Source: Pseudomonas lijiangensis (GTDB lineage Bacteria; Pseudomonadota; Gammaproteobacteria; Pseudomonadales; Pseudomonadaceae). From it: a DNA stretch of 64,000 nt. Positions 35,090 through 44,638 of this stretch are shown one piece after another. Where the stretch lies: positions 4,227,001 to 4,291,000 of the forward strand of contig NZ_CP076668.1 in NCBI RefSeq assembly GCF_018968705.1, read 5' to 3'. Each line of letters begins with the position of its first letter. The first letter of the stretch is position 1. Under the pieces are notes generated by a model that saw only the letters and a program-made list of their open reading frames with translations, was not told the origin of the DNA and did not search any database. A program made the position numbers and the translations under genes.

Positions 35090-35296
35090 ATGACGAACGT
35101 CGTCGCCTTTCCTGACGCCCATGAACGTGATCGCCTGAAGTCCAGCGAAGAACCGGCGTTGAGGTATTTGAACAAGAAAGAGAGGCTGTTGATCGATCAA
35201 TTGCGTTCGACCAGCCATGCAGGACGCCAGTATGTGTATGACTACGCGAGCATCATGCACCTGTCCAAACCTCTGTATCCGGAGCCGGTGGACTAA
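35090..35296 (+). CDS. Small conserved protein of unknown function
   Basis: This is a 68-residue hydrophilic protein starting MTNVVAFPDAHERDRLKSSE, with a strong AAGGAG site 8 bases before ATG 35090. The sequence LNKKERLLIDQLRSTSH and a Tyr-rich tail suggest a small helical regulator, but I do not recognise it. It follows the Gre-like gene by 110 bp. An 8-bp inverted repeat (CTGCCTGA/TCAGGCAG) at 35318-35335 lies just after it. Confidence 0.7.
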   Translation: MTNVVAFPDAHERDRLKSSEEPALRYLNKKERLLIDQLRSTSHAGRQYVYDYASIMHLSKPLYPEPVD

Positions 35297-35551
35297 ACCG
35301 CCAGCCCGTCCATGACACTGCCTGACATCAGGCAGCACTGCACTGCGCATTTGGGGCATTCATTTTCCGTGAGGCCCCGATAGCGACCTTCTGCACGCGT
35401 GCGTTACAGCGCCCTCCTCCTGCTCTGTCTCCTGCTGCCTTTACCCAGGCAGGCGCCATCCTTTTGCGCACTTTACATTACGATCACAATCAATAAATAT
35501 TATGCCAATAATATTTTTGACAATCCCAGTGTCGTCCAGGAGTAAAGCGCC

Positions 35552-36091
35552 ATGCAAAACCTCTCGCGTGATGAAAAACTTGCCTTGTGGCATGAGGAAG
35601 AAAGGTACATGCGGGCGCGCCTTGGCCCGGCGGGCACTACAAGCCTTGCCGAAGTAGCCGCACTGGAGCCTGTCGATTTTCTGGAAGGTATCGGTCGAGG
35701 CGAATTTCCATCCCCGCCGATTGGTGATCTGATGGACTTCATCCCGTTGCAGTGGCTGCCCGGGCTGTTCATCTTTCAAGGCACACCCGACAGCCGACAC
35801 TACAATCCGCTTGGCACTGTGCATGGCGGATATGCCGCGACCCTGCTGGACTCATGCATGGGCTGCGCAATCCATACCCGGCTCAAGAAGGGCCAGGGTT
35901 ATACCACCCTCGATTTGCGGGTCAGCTATGTTCGCGCGCTGAGCGACAAGGTCGGACCCGTGCGGGCCGAAGGCAAGGTCATTCATCTGGGACGTTCGAC
36001 GGCACTGGCCGAAGGACGCCTGTATGACGTGGATGACCGCTTGTACGCGACCGCCAGCACGACCTGCATGATTCTGGACATGAACCGCTAG
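35552..36091 (+). CDS. PaaI-type hotdog-fold acyl-CoA thioesterase
   Basis: This 179-residue protein has the hotdog-fold thioesterase core: TVHGGYAATLLDSCMGCAI with the HGG motif, TLDLRVSYVRAL and VIHLGRSTALAEGRLYD. An N-terminal extension of about 70 residues precedes the core. It would hydrolyse acyl- or aryl-CoA esters in the cytoplasm. It is a single gene with an AGGAG site and its own AT-rich promoter region. Confidence 0.88.
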   Translation: MQNLSRDEKLALWHEEERYMRARLGPAGTTSLAEVAALEPVDFLEGIGRGEFPSPPIGDLMDFIPLQWLPGLFIFQGTPDSRHYNPLGTVHGGYAATLLDSCMGCAIHTRLKKGQGYTTLDLRVSYVRALSDKVGPVRAEGKVIHLGRSTALAEGRLYDVDDRLYATASTTCMILDMNR

Positions 36092-36131
36092 GTTCGACTT
36101 ACTAGAGAGGATTGGTACAAAGAAGGGAAGC

Positions 36132-36163
36132 CTTCCACAGAGTCAGGACAGACTCTGTGGAAG
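36132..36163 (-). terminator. Terminator at the end of the amino-acid permease gene
   Basis: CTTCCACAGAGTC and GACTCTGTGGAAG form a perfect 13-bp hairpin just past the permease stop. On the minus strand it is followed by CTTCCCTTCTTT. Confidence 0.8.
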
Positions 36164-36172
36164 ATCGATTGC

Positions 36173-37450
36173 TTACTGCATCAACGAGTAGACCAGCGCG
36201 GTAATCGCTACGATACCGGCCATCACCACAAACACGTTGGACAGCTTGCCCGAGTACTGACGCATGGCAGGAACCTTGCGAATCGCATACATCGGCATCA
36301 GGAACAGCAACGCCGAGATGATCGGACCGCCCAAGGTTTCGATCATGCCCAAGATGCTTGGGTTGAGTGTCGCCACCAGCCAGCACACCACCAGCATGAA
36401 ACCGGCGGTCATGCGGTCCAGAGTGCGAGGCGCCGGACGACGACCGGTTTTCACGATCAGACCTTTCAGGCCTTCACTGGCACCGATGTAGTGACCCAGG
36501 AAGGATTTGGCGATGGCCACGAAAGCGATCAGCGGCGCGACAAAAGCAATGGTCGGGTTGCTGAAGTGATTAGCCAGGTAAGACAGGATCGAAATGTTCT
36601 GCGCCTTGGCTTCAGCCAGTTGTGTCGGCGACAGGGTCAGCACGCAACTGAACACGAAGAACAGCACCATCACCACCATCAGACCGTGAGCACGGGCCAG
36701 GATCTGTGAGCTGCGTACATCTGCATTCTTGCCGTACAGGCGCTTCTGATCCACGGCAAAGGCCGAGATGATCGCTGTGTGGTTGAAGGAGAACACCATC
36801 ACCGGAATCGCCAGCCACACGACAGGCAGGAACGTCGATGGCTCAGGCAAAGTGGTTGCCGTGCTCAGGATGCCGCCGGTCCAGTGCGGAACCAGGTACA
36901 CCGACAGGAACAGCAGCGCCACGATGAACGGATACACCATCAGGCTCATGGCCTTGACGATCAGTCGCTCGCCACAACGCACCACCAGCAGCAGGCCCAG
37001 AATCAATACGAAGGCCAGCAGCGCTCGCGGCGGAGCCGGTACATGCAGCTGGTGTTCGAGAAAACTGGTGACCGTATTGGTCAAGGCCACGCTGTAGATC
37101 AGCAGGATCGGGAAGATCGCGAAGAAGTACAGCAGCGTGATCATTGCCCCGGCGCTCTTGCCGAAATGCTGCTCGACCACTTCGGTGATATCGGCCCCGT
37201 CGCGCCCGGACAAGACGAAACGAGTCAGGCCACGGTGCGCATAAAACGTCATGGGGAAAGCCAGCAATGCCAGTACCAGCAGAGGCCAGAAGCCACCAAT
37301 GCCTGCGTTGATCGGCAGAAACAGAGTGCCAGCACCGATCGCGGTACCAAACAGTCCCAGCATCCAGGTTGTATCGTGACGACTCCACGCAGCTACGCTC
37401 GCGTGTTCTGTATCCAGGCGTTCTACGACGCCGTTGGCCTGATCATTCAT
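36173..37450 (-). CDS. HAAAP-family amino-acid (serine/threonine-type) permease
   Basis: This 425-residue permease has about 11 transmembrane segments. It belongs to the hydroxy/aromatic amino-acid family (SdaC/TdcC): TWMLGLFGTAIGAGTLFLPI near the N-terminus, SFNHTAIISAFAVDQKRLYG in the middle, and AIAKSFLGHYIGASEGL later. It probably imports serine with protons or sodium. The start is ATG 37450 (MNDQANGVVERL); a reading from 37513 would add 21 polar residues. No serine deaminase gene is adjacent. Confidence 0.88.
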   Translation of the reverse strand: MNDQANGVVERLDTEHASVAAWSRHDTTWMLGLFGTAIGAGTLFLPINAGIGGFWPLLVLALLAFPMTFYAHRGLTRFVLSGRDGADITEVVEQHFGKSAGAMITLLYFFAIFPILLIYSVALTNTVTSFLEHQLHVPAPPRALLAFVLILGLLLVVRCGERLIVKAMSLMVYPFIVALLFLSVYLVPHWTGGILSTATTLPEPSTFLPVVWLAIPVMVFSFNHTAIISAFAVDQKRLYGKNADVRSSQILARAHGLMVVMVLFFVFSCVLTLSPTQLAEAKAQNISILSYLANHFSNPTIAFVAPLIAFVAIAKSFLGHYIGASEGLKGLIVKTGRRPAPRTLDRMTAGFMLVVCWLVATLNPSILGMIETLGGPIISALLFLMPMYAIRKVPAMRQYSGKLSNVFVVMAGIVAITALVYSLMQ

Positions 37451-37655
37451 CCGGTCTGGTCTCCGTGGCCGGTTATTCAAATCGGGAGGGACGTGTCGCA
37501 ACTTGGCAGTCAAAGGCCCCTCCCGAAACAGGGGGCGCGATTGTCAGTGATCACGGAGAGAAATCAAAGAGTTATCAGACCGAACGCTCAATAGTCACGG
37601 GCAAATCCACAAAGATTTTCGAGACGGCCCCGTGCTGTCCCGGATATGTACCGCA

Positions 37656-39146
37656 CTACATCCAGCCCAGCCACTTCCAGTAGGTCATGCCGAACAGCAG
37701 CATCAGTGCATAGCCAATCAGAGTCATCGGGATGCCCACCTTCGCGAATTGCCGCGCATCGAAAGTTTCCGTCCCCAGGCAGACCATGTTCTGCGGCGCA
37801 TTGATGGGCAGGATAAAACCGTAACTGACCACAAACCCCAGCAGCATGGTCATGCCCAGCCGGTTGAAGTCTCCAGGCAGGGTCTGCAACACCGCGATCA
37901 GGATCGGCAGCAAGGCCGAGGTCAAGGCCGTTGCGCTGGCAAACCCCAGATGAATCAGAATCAGGAAAGCGCCCAGAATGGCGAAAATCCCCAGGGAGCC
38001 GAGTTGGTCGAGGCCGGTTCTGCTCACCACCTGGCCTCCCAGCCACTGACCGGCCTGGGTCGTCAGCAAGGCAGTCCCCAGACTGATACCGACGCCGAAC
38101 ACGATTACGGTTCCCCAGGGAATGCGGGACTGCACATCCTTCCAGGTCATGACGCCCCAACGCGGCAGGAGCAGAATCACCAGACCCGCGTAGGTGGTGG
38201 AGGTGGTATCGAAACTGTGCAGCTTGCCCTCGGTCGACCAGAACAGCAGCAACATTACGGAAACACTCAGCAGTCGCTTCTGGGCTCCAGTCATCGGGCC
38301 TATGTCGGCCAACGATTGTGCAACCGCTTCCTTGCCTCCGGGAATGCTGTCGCTTTCAGGCGGCAGCAGCTTGAGGACCAACAGAATCAGAACGCCCGAC
38401 ATGATCAACGCCCAGGGCGCACCGGCGATCAGCCAGTCGATCCAGGACACCCGCTCACCGAGCATCTTGTCCATGAAGCCTGCGGTCAGGAGATTCTGTG
38501 CCGCTGCCGTCTGTATACCGATGTTCCAGACACTGGTGCCCTGAGCAACGATGATCATGATCGCCACAGCGATATTCGAACGCTTGTCGACGCCAAATGC
38601 CGCAATCACGCCCATCATGATGGGCACGACACACGCGCTGCGCGCCGTGGCACTGGGCACCACGAGACTGAGCAGGATGGTGACGGCAATGGCGCCGATC
38701 ATGATCCGGCGAGTGCTGGTGCCGATGCGCGACAGGGTGACCAGCGCAATGCGTCGGTCCAGCCCGGTGTGGGTCATGGCAGCAGCCAGGAAGAGCGCCC
38801 CGGTGACCAGCGCCAGTGCCGAATTGGAAAACCCGCTCAGGGCCATCGTGATGGCGGTCGATGACCCATACAGCACCGAAGGGTCTTGCAAGGTAGGCGC
38901 CGAGCCAATCAGAAACGCAATCAGCGAAGTGATCATGATTGCGCTGGCTTCGTAGGAAACAGCCTCGGTAATCCACACCACAACGGCAAAAGCCAGAATC
39001 GCCAGCATCCGGTGGCCCGCAACCGGCAAGTCAGCGGGCATAGGCAAAAACAGCACGCCGACCATGACCAATACACCGATCAGCAGGCCCATGGGAATTT
39101 TCACCTTGCCCGTCGGTGTTTCAGGCGTCTCTGCAGACAGGTTCAT
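37656..39146 (-). CDS. DASS/SLC13-family sodium:dicarboxylate or sulfate symporter
   Basis: This 496-residue transporter has about 12 transmembrane segments. It has the DASS features: WITEAVSYEASAIMITSL (first clamshell hairpin), the NSALALVTGALFLAAAM helix, TARSACVVPIMMGV and the C-terminal GFILPINAPQNMVCLG, equivalent to the sodium-binding SNT/NAP hairpins. Substrate could be dicarboxylate, tartrate or sulfate. It is separated from the permease gene by 205 bp on the same strand. Confidence 0.88.
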   Translation of the reverse strand: MNLSAETPETPTGKVKIPMGLLIGVLVMVGVLFLPMPADLPVAGHRMLAILAFAVVVWITEAVSYEASAIMITSLIAFLIGSAPTLQDPSVLYGSSTAITMALSGFSNSALALVTGALFLAAAMTHTGLDRRIALVTLSRIGTSTRRIMIGAIAVTILLSLVVPSATARSACVVPIMMGVIAAFGVDKRSNIAVAIMIIVAQGTSVWNIGIQTAAAQNLLTAGFMDKMLGERVSWIDWLIAGAPWALIMSGVLILLVLKLLPPESDSIPGGKEAVAQSLADIGPMTGAQKRLLSVSVMLLLFWSTEGKLHSFDTTSTTYAGLVILLLPRWGVMTWKDVQSRIPWGTVIVFGVGISLGTALLTTQAGQWLGGQVVSRTGLDQLGSLGIFAILGAFLILIHLGFASATALTSALLPILIAVLQTLPGDFNRLGMTMLLGFVVSYGFILPINAPQNMVCLGTETFDARQFAKVGIPMTLIGYALMLLFGMTYWKWLGWM

Positions 39147-39317
39147 GCTGATTCCTGTGTCTCATTCCATCGAAATGCACGCTCGTGCAAGCAAGCGCTA
39201 CGGTCACGGCCATTCTGGACACGGACCGGCCTCATGCCCTTGATATCGGTCAAGCCGCAATCAGATGGCCAGAGAAAACCACGAATGTCAGATGTCTGAA
39301 ATTAGTTACCACTTACA

Positions 39318-39347
39318 ATTGACAATGATTATCATCCACACTAATTT
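39318..39347 (+). promoter_or_regulatory. Fur-controlled pvdS promoter
   Basis: TTGACA (39319-39324) and TAATTT (39342-39347) are spaced by 17 bases. A Fur box, GACAATGATTATCATCCAC (39321-39339), overlaps the spacer and the -35, matching the GATAATGATTATCATTATC consensus closely. Iron-loaded Fur bound here would block RNA polymerase, the known mode of pvdS repression. Confidence 0.9.
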
Positions 39348-39401
39348 GTTGCGCGATATGTCGGGGCTTCCCTGCAACCTCATTGCTGCCAGGTGATTTA
39401 C

Positions 39402-39938
39402 ATGCCGGAACGACTAACCTGTGATACCCCCCTGCTCCAGGCCTTCGTCGATAACCGTACGATCCTGGTCAAAGTTGCCACTCGCATCACCGGCTGCACC
39501 TCCCGCGCAGAAGATGTCGTGCAGGATGCGTTCTTCCGCCTGCAGTCAGCCCCTGAAATCTCTTCGTCGATCAAGGCCCAGCTCAGCTACCTGTTTCAGA
39601 TCGTGCGCAACCTGGCCATTGATCACTATCGCAAGCAGGCGCTGGAGCAAAAGTACTCGGGCAGCGAAGAAGAGGGGCTGAATGTGGTCGTGCACGGTGC
39701 ATCCCCCGAAACCTCACACATCAATTTTGTCACCCTGGAGCACATCGCAGACGCCTTGGCTCAGTTGCCCAGCCGCACCCGCTACGCATTCGAGATGTAC
39801 CGTCTGCACGGCGTACCGCAAAAAGAGATCGCCCAGGAACTGGGAGTGTCGCCGACGCTGGTCAACTTCATGATTCGCGATGCACTGATCCATTGCCGCA
39901 AGGTCTCACGCCAGGACCCACACACTCCCTCCTCGTGA
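39402..39938 (+). CDS. pvdS: Iron-starvation ECF sigma factor PvdS
   Basis: This 178-residue sigma-70 factor of the FecI/iron-starvation group has region 2 with CDTPLLQAFVDNRTILVKVA and AEDVVQDAFFRLQS, and region 4 with PSRTRYAFEMYRLHG and QKEIAQELGVSPTLVNFMIRDAL. The sequence is very close to PvdS, which directs transcription of pyoverdine genes from IS-box promoters. ATG 39402 has an AGGTG site six bases away; a GTG nine bases upstream is in frame but has none. A Fur box overlaps the promoter. No other pyoverdine gene lies in the window, so it is separate from the structural cluster here. The 3' flank has a weak CGCTC/GAGCG hairpin. Confidence 0.95.
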   Translation: MPERLTCDTPLLQAFVDNRTILVKVATRITGCTSRAEDVVQDAFFRLQSAPEISSSIKAQLSYLFQIVRNLAIDHYRKQALEQKYSGSEEEGLNVVVHGASPETSHINFVTLEHIADALAQLPSRTRYAFEMYRLHGVPQKEIAQELGVSPTLVNFMIRDALIHCRKVSRQDPHTPSS

Positions 39939-40162
39939 CGCTCCTCTGACGAGCGGTATCATCCTTTCGTAGTATGCCGATCGGCAGGTTCTACCTTGCG
40001 CAAAAAGACGTAGCATGAACCCGTCTTGAACTTGCATTACCGAATGTGTCTAAGACCCGGATACTGTAAATGCGATTTAAGAAATCATCACTGCATCGAT
40101 TAACCTATCCATGTGAAAATACGCAGTAACAATTTACGAGCCATAGTCGGGAGGCTCACCGC

Positions 40163-40729
40163 ATGCGTTATGCCCTGGATCACAAAGCCCAAACCCATGA
40201 GCGCATCATCAAGGAAGCGTCTGCGCGGTTTCGCCGTGACGGTATTGGTGCCACAGGCCTGCAACCCTTGATGAAAGCGCTGGGACTGACTCATGGCGGC
40301 TTCTATGCCCACTTCAAATCCAAGGATGACCTGGTAGAGCAGGCGCTGCTCTGCGCTGCGCAAGAGGCGAAAGAAACAATCGGCAAGTTCTTCGCCATGG
40401 AAGACCCGATGTCCGGCCTCATCGATCTGTACCTCTCGACTGAACACCGCGACACCCCCGAATCAGGCTGCCCCCTGCCAAACATTTGTGCAGAACTTGG
40501 GCAGGCAGGTAAACCCAGCCCGATCACCGATGAAATCATCCTTCACCTGACGTCAGCCTTTGCCCAGACATTGCCAGGGGAAAACACTCAGGAAAGAAGC
40601 ATCAGCATGATTTCGACACTGGTTGGCGCTCTGATCCTGGCACGCAGCACCCAGAGCAGCGAATTGTCGGAGCAGATTCTCAGCACCGCCAACGCCAGAC
40701 TCAAACAGGGAATAAAAGAACTTCGTTGA
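40163..40729 (+). CDS. TetR-family transcriptional repressor
   Basis: This 188-residue protein has an N-terminal TetR HTH (HERIIKEASARFRRDGIGATGLQPLMKALGLTHGGFYAHFKSKDDLV, residues about 12-57) and an all-helical ligand domain. The GIGATGLQPLMKALGLTHGGFYAHF pattern is that of the AcrR/NemR-like subgroup. The CPLPNICAELG region in the effector domain, containing a cysteine, resembles members that respond to electrophiles (inference). The target is unknown; no divergent partner gene is adjacent. Confidence 0.88.
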   Translation: MRYALDHKAQTHERIIKEASARFRRDGIGATGLQPLMKALGLTHGGFYAHFKSKDDLVEQALLCAAQEAKETIGKFFAMEDPMSGLIDLYLSTEHRDTPESGCPLPNICAELGQAGKPSPITDEIILHLTSAFAQTLPGENTQERSISMISTLVGALILARSTQSSELSEQILSTANARLKQGIKELR

Positions 40730-40752
40730 TGGCAGGCCCACAGGCTTTGAAC

Positions 40753-40776
40753 CTGCACGAGAAGATTCCCGTGCAG
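40753..40776 (+). terminator. Hairpin after the TetR gene
   Basis: CTGCACG and CGTGCAG arms lie 24 bases past the stop, followed by a second hairpin with TGAAAGT/ACTTTCA arms ending before the convergent gene. Confidence 0.5.
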
Positions 40777-40817
40777 AGGATGAAAGTCCGGTATCGGACC
40801 GAACTTTCAAGGCTGTA

Positions 40818-41150
40818 TCATTCGACCGTCAACTTGTCACGATTCTTGTCCAGAATCGCCTTGCCAATACCTTTCACTTCGATCAATTCTTCAACGGATG
40901 CGAATGCCCCGTTGGTTTCCCGATAGGCAACTATTGCCATGGCTTTATTCTTGCCAATACCGGCAAGTGCTTTCTGCAACGTTTCTGCATCGGCCTGATT
41001 GATATTGACCGTATCGCTCTTCTGCTCCTTGGCAACAGAATGAGGGGCCATGTTGTCAGTCATCACCTGGCCAGTCGGTGCAGCCGTAACGGCAACCGAG
41101 AAACTGGTAAGCAAGGCAAAGAGTAACGTGGAGAAAAGATCAGTTCGCAT
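40818..41150 (-). CDS. ComEA-like helix-hairpin-helix protein
   Basis: This 110-residue exported protein starts at ATG 41150 (MRTDLFSTLLFALLTSFSVAVTAAPTG), with a clear signal peptide cleaved after TAA or AAP. The mature part has the ComEA pattern: VNINQADAETLQKALAGIGKNKAMAIVAYRE followed by SVEELIEVKGIGKAILDKNRDKL, two HhH motifs that bind double-stranded DNA. In competent bacteria ComEA pulls DNA into the periplasm. In Pseudomonas this short form is located beside wbpM as here. Confidence 0.92.
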   Translation of the reverse strand: MRTDLFSTLLFALLTSFSVAVTAAPTGQVMTDNMAPHSVAKEQKSDTVNINQADAETLQKALAGIGKNKAMAIVAYRETNGAFASVEELIEVKGIGKAILDKNRDKLTVE

Positions 41151-41324
41151 AGATAACGCTCCATAAATTTCAAAGGCAGCATTCCAAATACTGCCCTCGC
41201 AATCTAAACCACTCGTTATCGATGTCAATAAAGCAGAAAGTTTCTACTTGTTTCACACTTCAACTCTAAAATCATGAAACACTTTAATAAAGACAACTTA
41301 TATTCTGAATATTAGAAAAACCGC

Positions 41325-43328
41325 TTAGTTAAAGTCAGGTTCACGACGACGTTCCTGATATATCCAGTCAACAATTTCACCTTCCGGGCTGTAACCACTG
41401 ACTGTTTCACGCAGCAATTGGCGAACAGTGCTGTAATCATCTTTATCCACCGCCTCAAGCAACGCCCTCAGTCGCCCCTTGAGCACATCCCATTGCAGAT
41501 AATCTTCGTTGGCACTCATGATCATCGGATGCTCGGTGGCAACCACGTTTTCACCGATAAGCAATTCCTCGTAAAGCTTTTCACCCGGACGCAGCCCGGT
41601 GAACTCGATGGAAATATCACCTTGAGGGTTTTTCTCCGAACGAATGCTCAGTCCTGACAGATGAATCATCTTTTCAGCCAGCTCGACAATCCTTACAGGC
41701 TCGCCCATGTCCAGGACAAAGACATCCCCGCCCTGCCCCATGGAGCCCGCCTGAATAACCAGTTGAGCCGCCTCGGGGATGGTCATGAAGTAACGGGTGA
41801 TCTTCGGATGGGTCACTGTCAGCGGCCCGCCTGACTTGATCTGCTTGTGGAACAACGGAATCACCGACCCTGAAGAACCCAGCACATTGCCAAAGCGGAC
41901 CATGATGAAACGAGTCTTGTTGACCTGATGGACATTGGCGACATCGCCCAGGATCACTGGCGCGGTTTCGCGGCTCAGGGCCTGCAGGATCAGCTCGGCG
42001 AGGCGCTTGGTACTCCCCATGATATTGGTGGGCCTGACAGCCTTGTCGGTGGAAATCAGGACGAAATTGGAAACCCCTGCCTGCAAAGCCGCCTGAGCGG
42101 TGTTGAGCGTGCCGATGACGTTATTGGCGATGCCCTCTGCAATGTTGTGCTCGACCATGGGCACATGCTTGTAGGCGGCTGCGTGATAGACCGTGTCGAC
42201 CTTCCAGGTTTTCATGATATCCAGCAGCTTCGGATGATTACGCACGGAGCCGAGGATAGGCAGCAACTTGACCCGCAGAGACTCTCGCGTCGCACGCTGC
42301 TCAAGCTCGCTGAGGATTGAATAGAGATTGAACTCACTGTGATCGAGCAACAGCAGCTTGACGGGCCCCAGTTCCAGTATCTGTCGGCACAGCTCTGAAC
42401 CTATCGAACCACCGGCCCCTGTCACCAGAACAGTCTGACCCTTGATGCAGTGTTCCAGCAGGTTTTCCCTGGCGGGAACGGAGTCGCGCCCCAGCAGATC
42501 CGCAATGTCGACCTCTTGCAGATCATCGACCTTGACCCGCCCCGCGGCCAGGTCCATGAAGCCCGGAACGCTTCGCACATGCAGAGGAAAGCCTTCCAGA
42601 AACCCGAGGATTTCCCGGCGACGCCCGCGCGATACGGACGGAATCGCCAACAGGATTTCCTGGGCGCCGGTGACCTCGATCATCTGCTGAATATGTTTGG
42701 GTGTGTAGACCTGCAACCCGAAAATCACTCGATTGGAGATCGACTTGTCATCGTCGATAAAAGCAACGGGGCGCATCAGCCTGCTCATTCGCAAGGCGGC
42801 TACCAGTTGATTGCCGGCAGCGCCCGCGCCATAGATCGCAACCTTGGGCAGGCCATCGTCGCGATTGCTGAAAGGTATGTGCTGCCCGGCCACGAACCAG
42901 TCACCCAGAAAGTATTGGCGCATTGCCAGACGCAGGCCTCCGATCATGACCATGCTCAACCACCAATAGTTGAACATGACGGAGCGGGGAACCACGTGCT
43001 GATGGTTACTGTACAGATAGACCACGCAGCCAAGAATGAGCGCGGAGAGTGTGACGGCCTTGATGATTGCGATCAGCGCATCGTTGCCGAAGTAGCGCAT
43101 GACAGCGCGGTACATCCCGAAGCGGATAAACAACGGGATGGCAACGATCGGGGCGCTGATGAAAAGCCAGGTGTGCTTCTCCAGAGGGTTTATCAGGTCT
43201 TCAACCCCCAGGCGAACGACAAATGCCATCCACAGTGCGAACCAGACCAGCAAGAGGTCGGCAACAACCTGAACTATTCGCTTTTTTCGCCGCGGCAGTG
43301 CCAGCAGGAAAGTTCGCAATCTGTTCAT
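41325..43328 (-). CDS. wbpM: UDP-GlcNAc 4,6-dehydratase-type O-antigen protein WbpM
   Basis: This 667-residue inner-membrane enzyme has four N-terminal transmembrane helices (residues about 20-120), a first Rossmann domain (VAIYGAGAAGNQL) and a cytoplasmic short-chain dehydratase domain beginning VLVTGAGGSIGSEL near residue 300. It also carries STDKAVRPTNIMGSTKR with the catalytic Lys environment. It converts UDP-GlcNAc to the 4-keto-6-deoxy sugar needed for QuiNAc/FucNAc in O-antigen. Length and layout match P. aeruginosa WbpM. It lies downstream of wbpL on the same strand. Confidence 0.93.
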   Translation of the reverse strand: MNRLRTFLLALPRRKKRIVQVVADLLLVWFALWMAFVVRLGVEDLINPLEKHTWLFISAPIVAIPLFIRFGMYRAVMRYFGNDALIAIIKAVTLSALILGCVVYLYSNHQHVVPRSVMFNYWWLSMVMIGGLRLAMRQYFLGDWFVAGQHIPFSNRDDGLPKVAIYGAGAAGNQLVAALRMSRLMRPVAFIDDDKSISNRVIFGLQVYTPKHIQQMIEVTGAQEILLAIPSVSRGRRREILGFLEGFPLHVRSVPGFMDLAAGRVKVDDLQEVDIADLLGRDSVPARENLLEHCIKGQTVLVTGAGGSIGSELCRQILELGPVKLLLLDHSEFNLYSILSELEQRATRESLRVKLLPILGSVRNHPKLLDIMKTWKVDTVYHAAAYKHVPMVEHNIAEGIANNVIGTLNTAQAALQAGVSNFVLISTDKAVRPTNIMGSTKRLAELILQALSRETAPVILGDVANVHQVNKTRFIMVRFGNVLGSSGSVIPLFHKQIKSGGPLTVTHPKITRYFMTIPEAAQLVIQAGSMGQGGDVFVLDMGEPVRIVELAEKMIHLSGLSIRSEKNPQGDISIEFTGLRPGEKLYEELLIGENVVATEHPMIMSANEDYLQWDVLKGRLRALLEAVDKDDYSTVRQLLRETVSGYSPEGEIVDWIYQERRREPDFN

Positions 43329-43430
43329 GCCCTTGCTACCCCTTGATCTCTACGGAACGTTACACCTGATATTCGAAGCAAATGCCGACATACAATGACT
43401 CAATCTATATGGAAAACGCGAGCACTCAAA

Positions 43431-44447
43431 TCAATTGGACTCAAGCTTGCCTGCGTCGAACTTGAGGGCCAACAGTACCAGCGGGACATAAGCGATCAGC
43501 AACCCGGTCAAACCGTCGCCACCGAATACGCCGACCCATAGCGCCACAGGCAGCAGCCAGAAGACATTGATGAAGCCAACGGCCAGGGTGACAGGCAGGT
43601 GCTTGCCATAGCGGCGCGACGCGAACTGGTAGGCGTGGCTGCGATGAGCTTCGTACACCTTGTCGCCACGCAACAGGCGACGAGCAAGCGTTACGGTGGC
43701 ATCGACGATAAATACTCCCAGCAGAATCAGCCAGGCCCAGAAAAGATGAGAGGACGCCCATGCAGCCTGCAAGGAGAGCACGCCCAGTGCAATTCCCAGG
43801 AATCCACTGCCCGCGTCACCCATGAATATCCGCGCCGGTGGAAAGTTCCAGTAGAGAAACCCCATGACCGCGGCGGCCAGCAACACAGGCCCCCACAGCA
43901 ACTGACCAAAATCGCCCAGTACGTAAATAAGGCTGATCCCGGCGCAGACCGTCACCGCCTCGATACTGGCGATACCGTCGATGCCGTCCATGAAGTTGTA
44001 GAGGTTGAGCATCCAGACGAGGTAAAAAGCGGCAAGAATATGGCCAATGATGCCCAGATCCAGAGTGAAGCCAAAGAAGTCGAGCGGTGCCAGCCCGCCC
44101 AGCCATGCCAGCGCCCAGGCCGCCGCACTGAAATGTCCCAGCAAACGCCAGCGAGCTGCGATGTGCCCGTGATCGTCCATGAAACCGATCACGGCAACCA
44201 GTCCGCCCGCGCCTAGAACGGCAATCAGGGCCGAAGACGGAATCCGGTCCCCGAGCCCCAACAGCACAATGGCAAGCAAAAAGGCTACAACAATGGAAAC
44301 CCCGCCGCCTCGCGGTGTAGGAATCTTGTGTGAGCTACGAGCATTTGGAACATCCATCAGGCTCCTGGACAGGGCGTACCTGCGAAGAACTGCCGTCAAC
44401 CCCAAAGATAAAACCGCCACAGCGACTACAGAGAACCACTCAACCAT
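43431..44447 (-). CDS. wbpL: O-antigen-initiating glycosyltransferase WbpL
   Basis: This 338-residue integral membrane protein of the polyprenyl-phosphate N-acetylhexosamine-1-phosphate transferase family has about 10-11 segments. Signature regions are HKIPTPRGGGVSIV, GFMDDHGHIAARWR with catalytic aspartates, MLNLYNFMDGIDGIAS, FMGDAGSGFLG and EAHRSHAYQ. It transfers sugar-1-phosphate to undecaprenyl phosphate, the first step of O-antigen assembly. It precedes wbpM as in P. aeruginosa. The 191 bp upstream to the beta-CASP hydrolase gene shows no gene. Confidence 0.92.
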   Translation of the reverse strand: MVEWFSVVAVAVLSLGLTAVLRRYALSRSLMDVPNARSSHKIPTPRGGGVSIVVAFLLAIVLLGLGDRIPSSALIAVLGAGGLVAVIGFMDDHGHIAARWRLLGHFSAAAWALAWLGGLAPLDFFGFTLDLGIIGHILAAFYLVWMLNLYNFMDGIDGIASIEAVTVCAGISLIYVLGDFGQLLWGPVLLAAAVMGFLYWNFPPARIFMGDAGSGFLGIALGVLSLQAAWASSHLFWAWLILLGVFIVDATVTLARRLLRGDKVYEAHRSHAYQFASRRYGKHLPVTLAVGFINVFWLLPVALWVGVFGGDGLTGLLIAYVPLVLLALKFDAGKLESN

Positions 44448-44638
44448 TTTTGCGTTCCAGAAAAGACCGTACTGTTTCTTTCATCCTGTCATCCATCTTC
44501 ACGATGGTGCCCGATCGAGCATCGTACAGGTTTTGGAAATAACGGCCTGCAAAGAATCGCAAAGCTTTTGCGAAAAACACTTTTTGCCTGGGACTGAAGA
44601 CATGTGAGCAGGATCAGACCATCTTCAAAAGACAGGGC

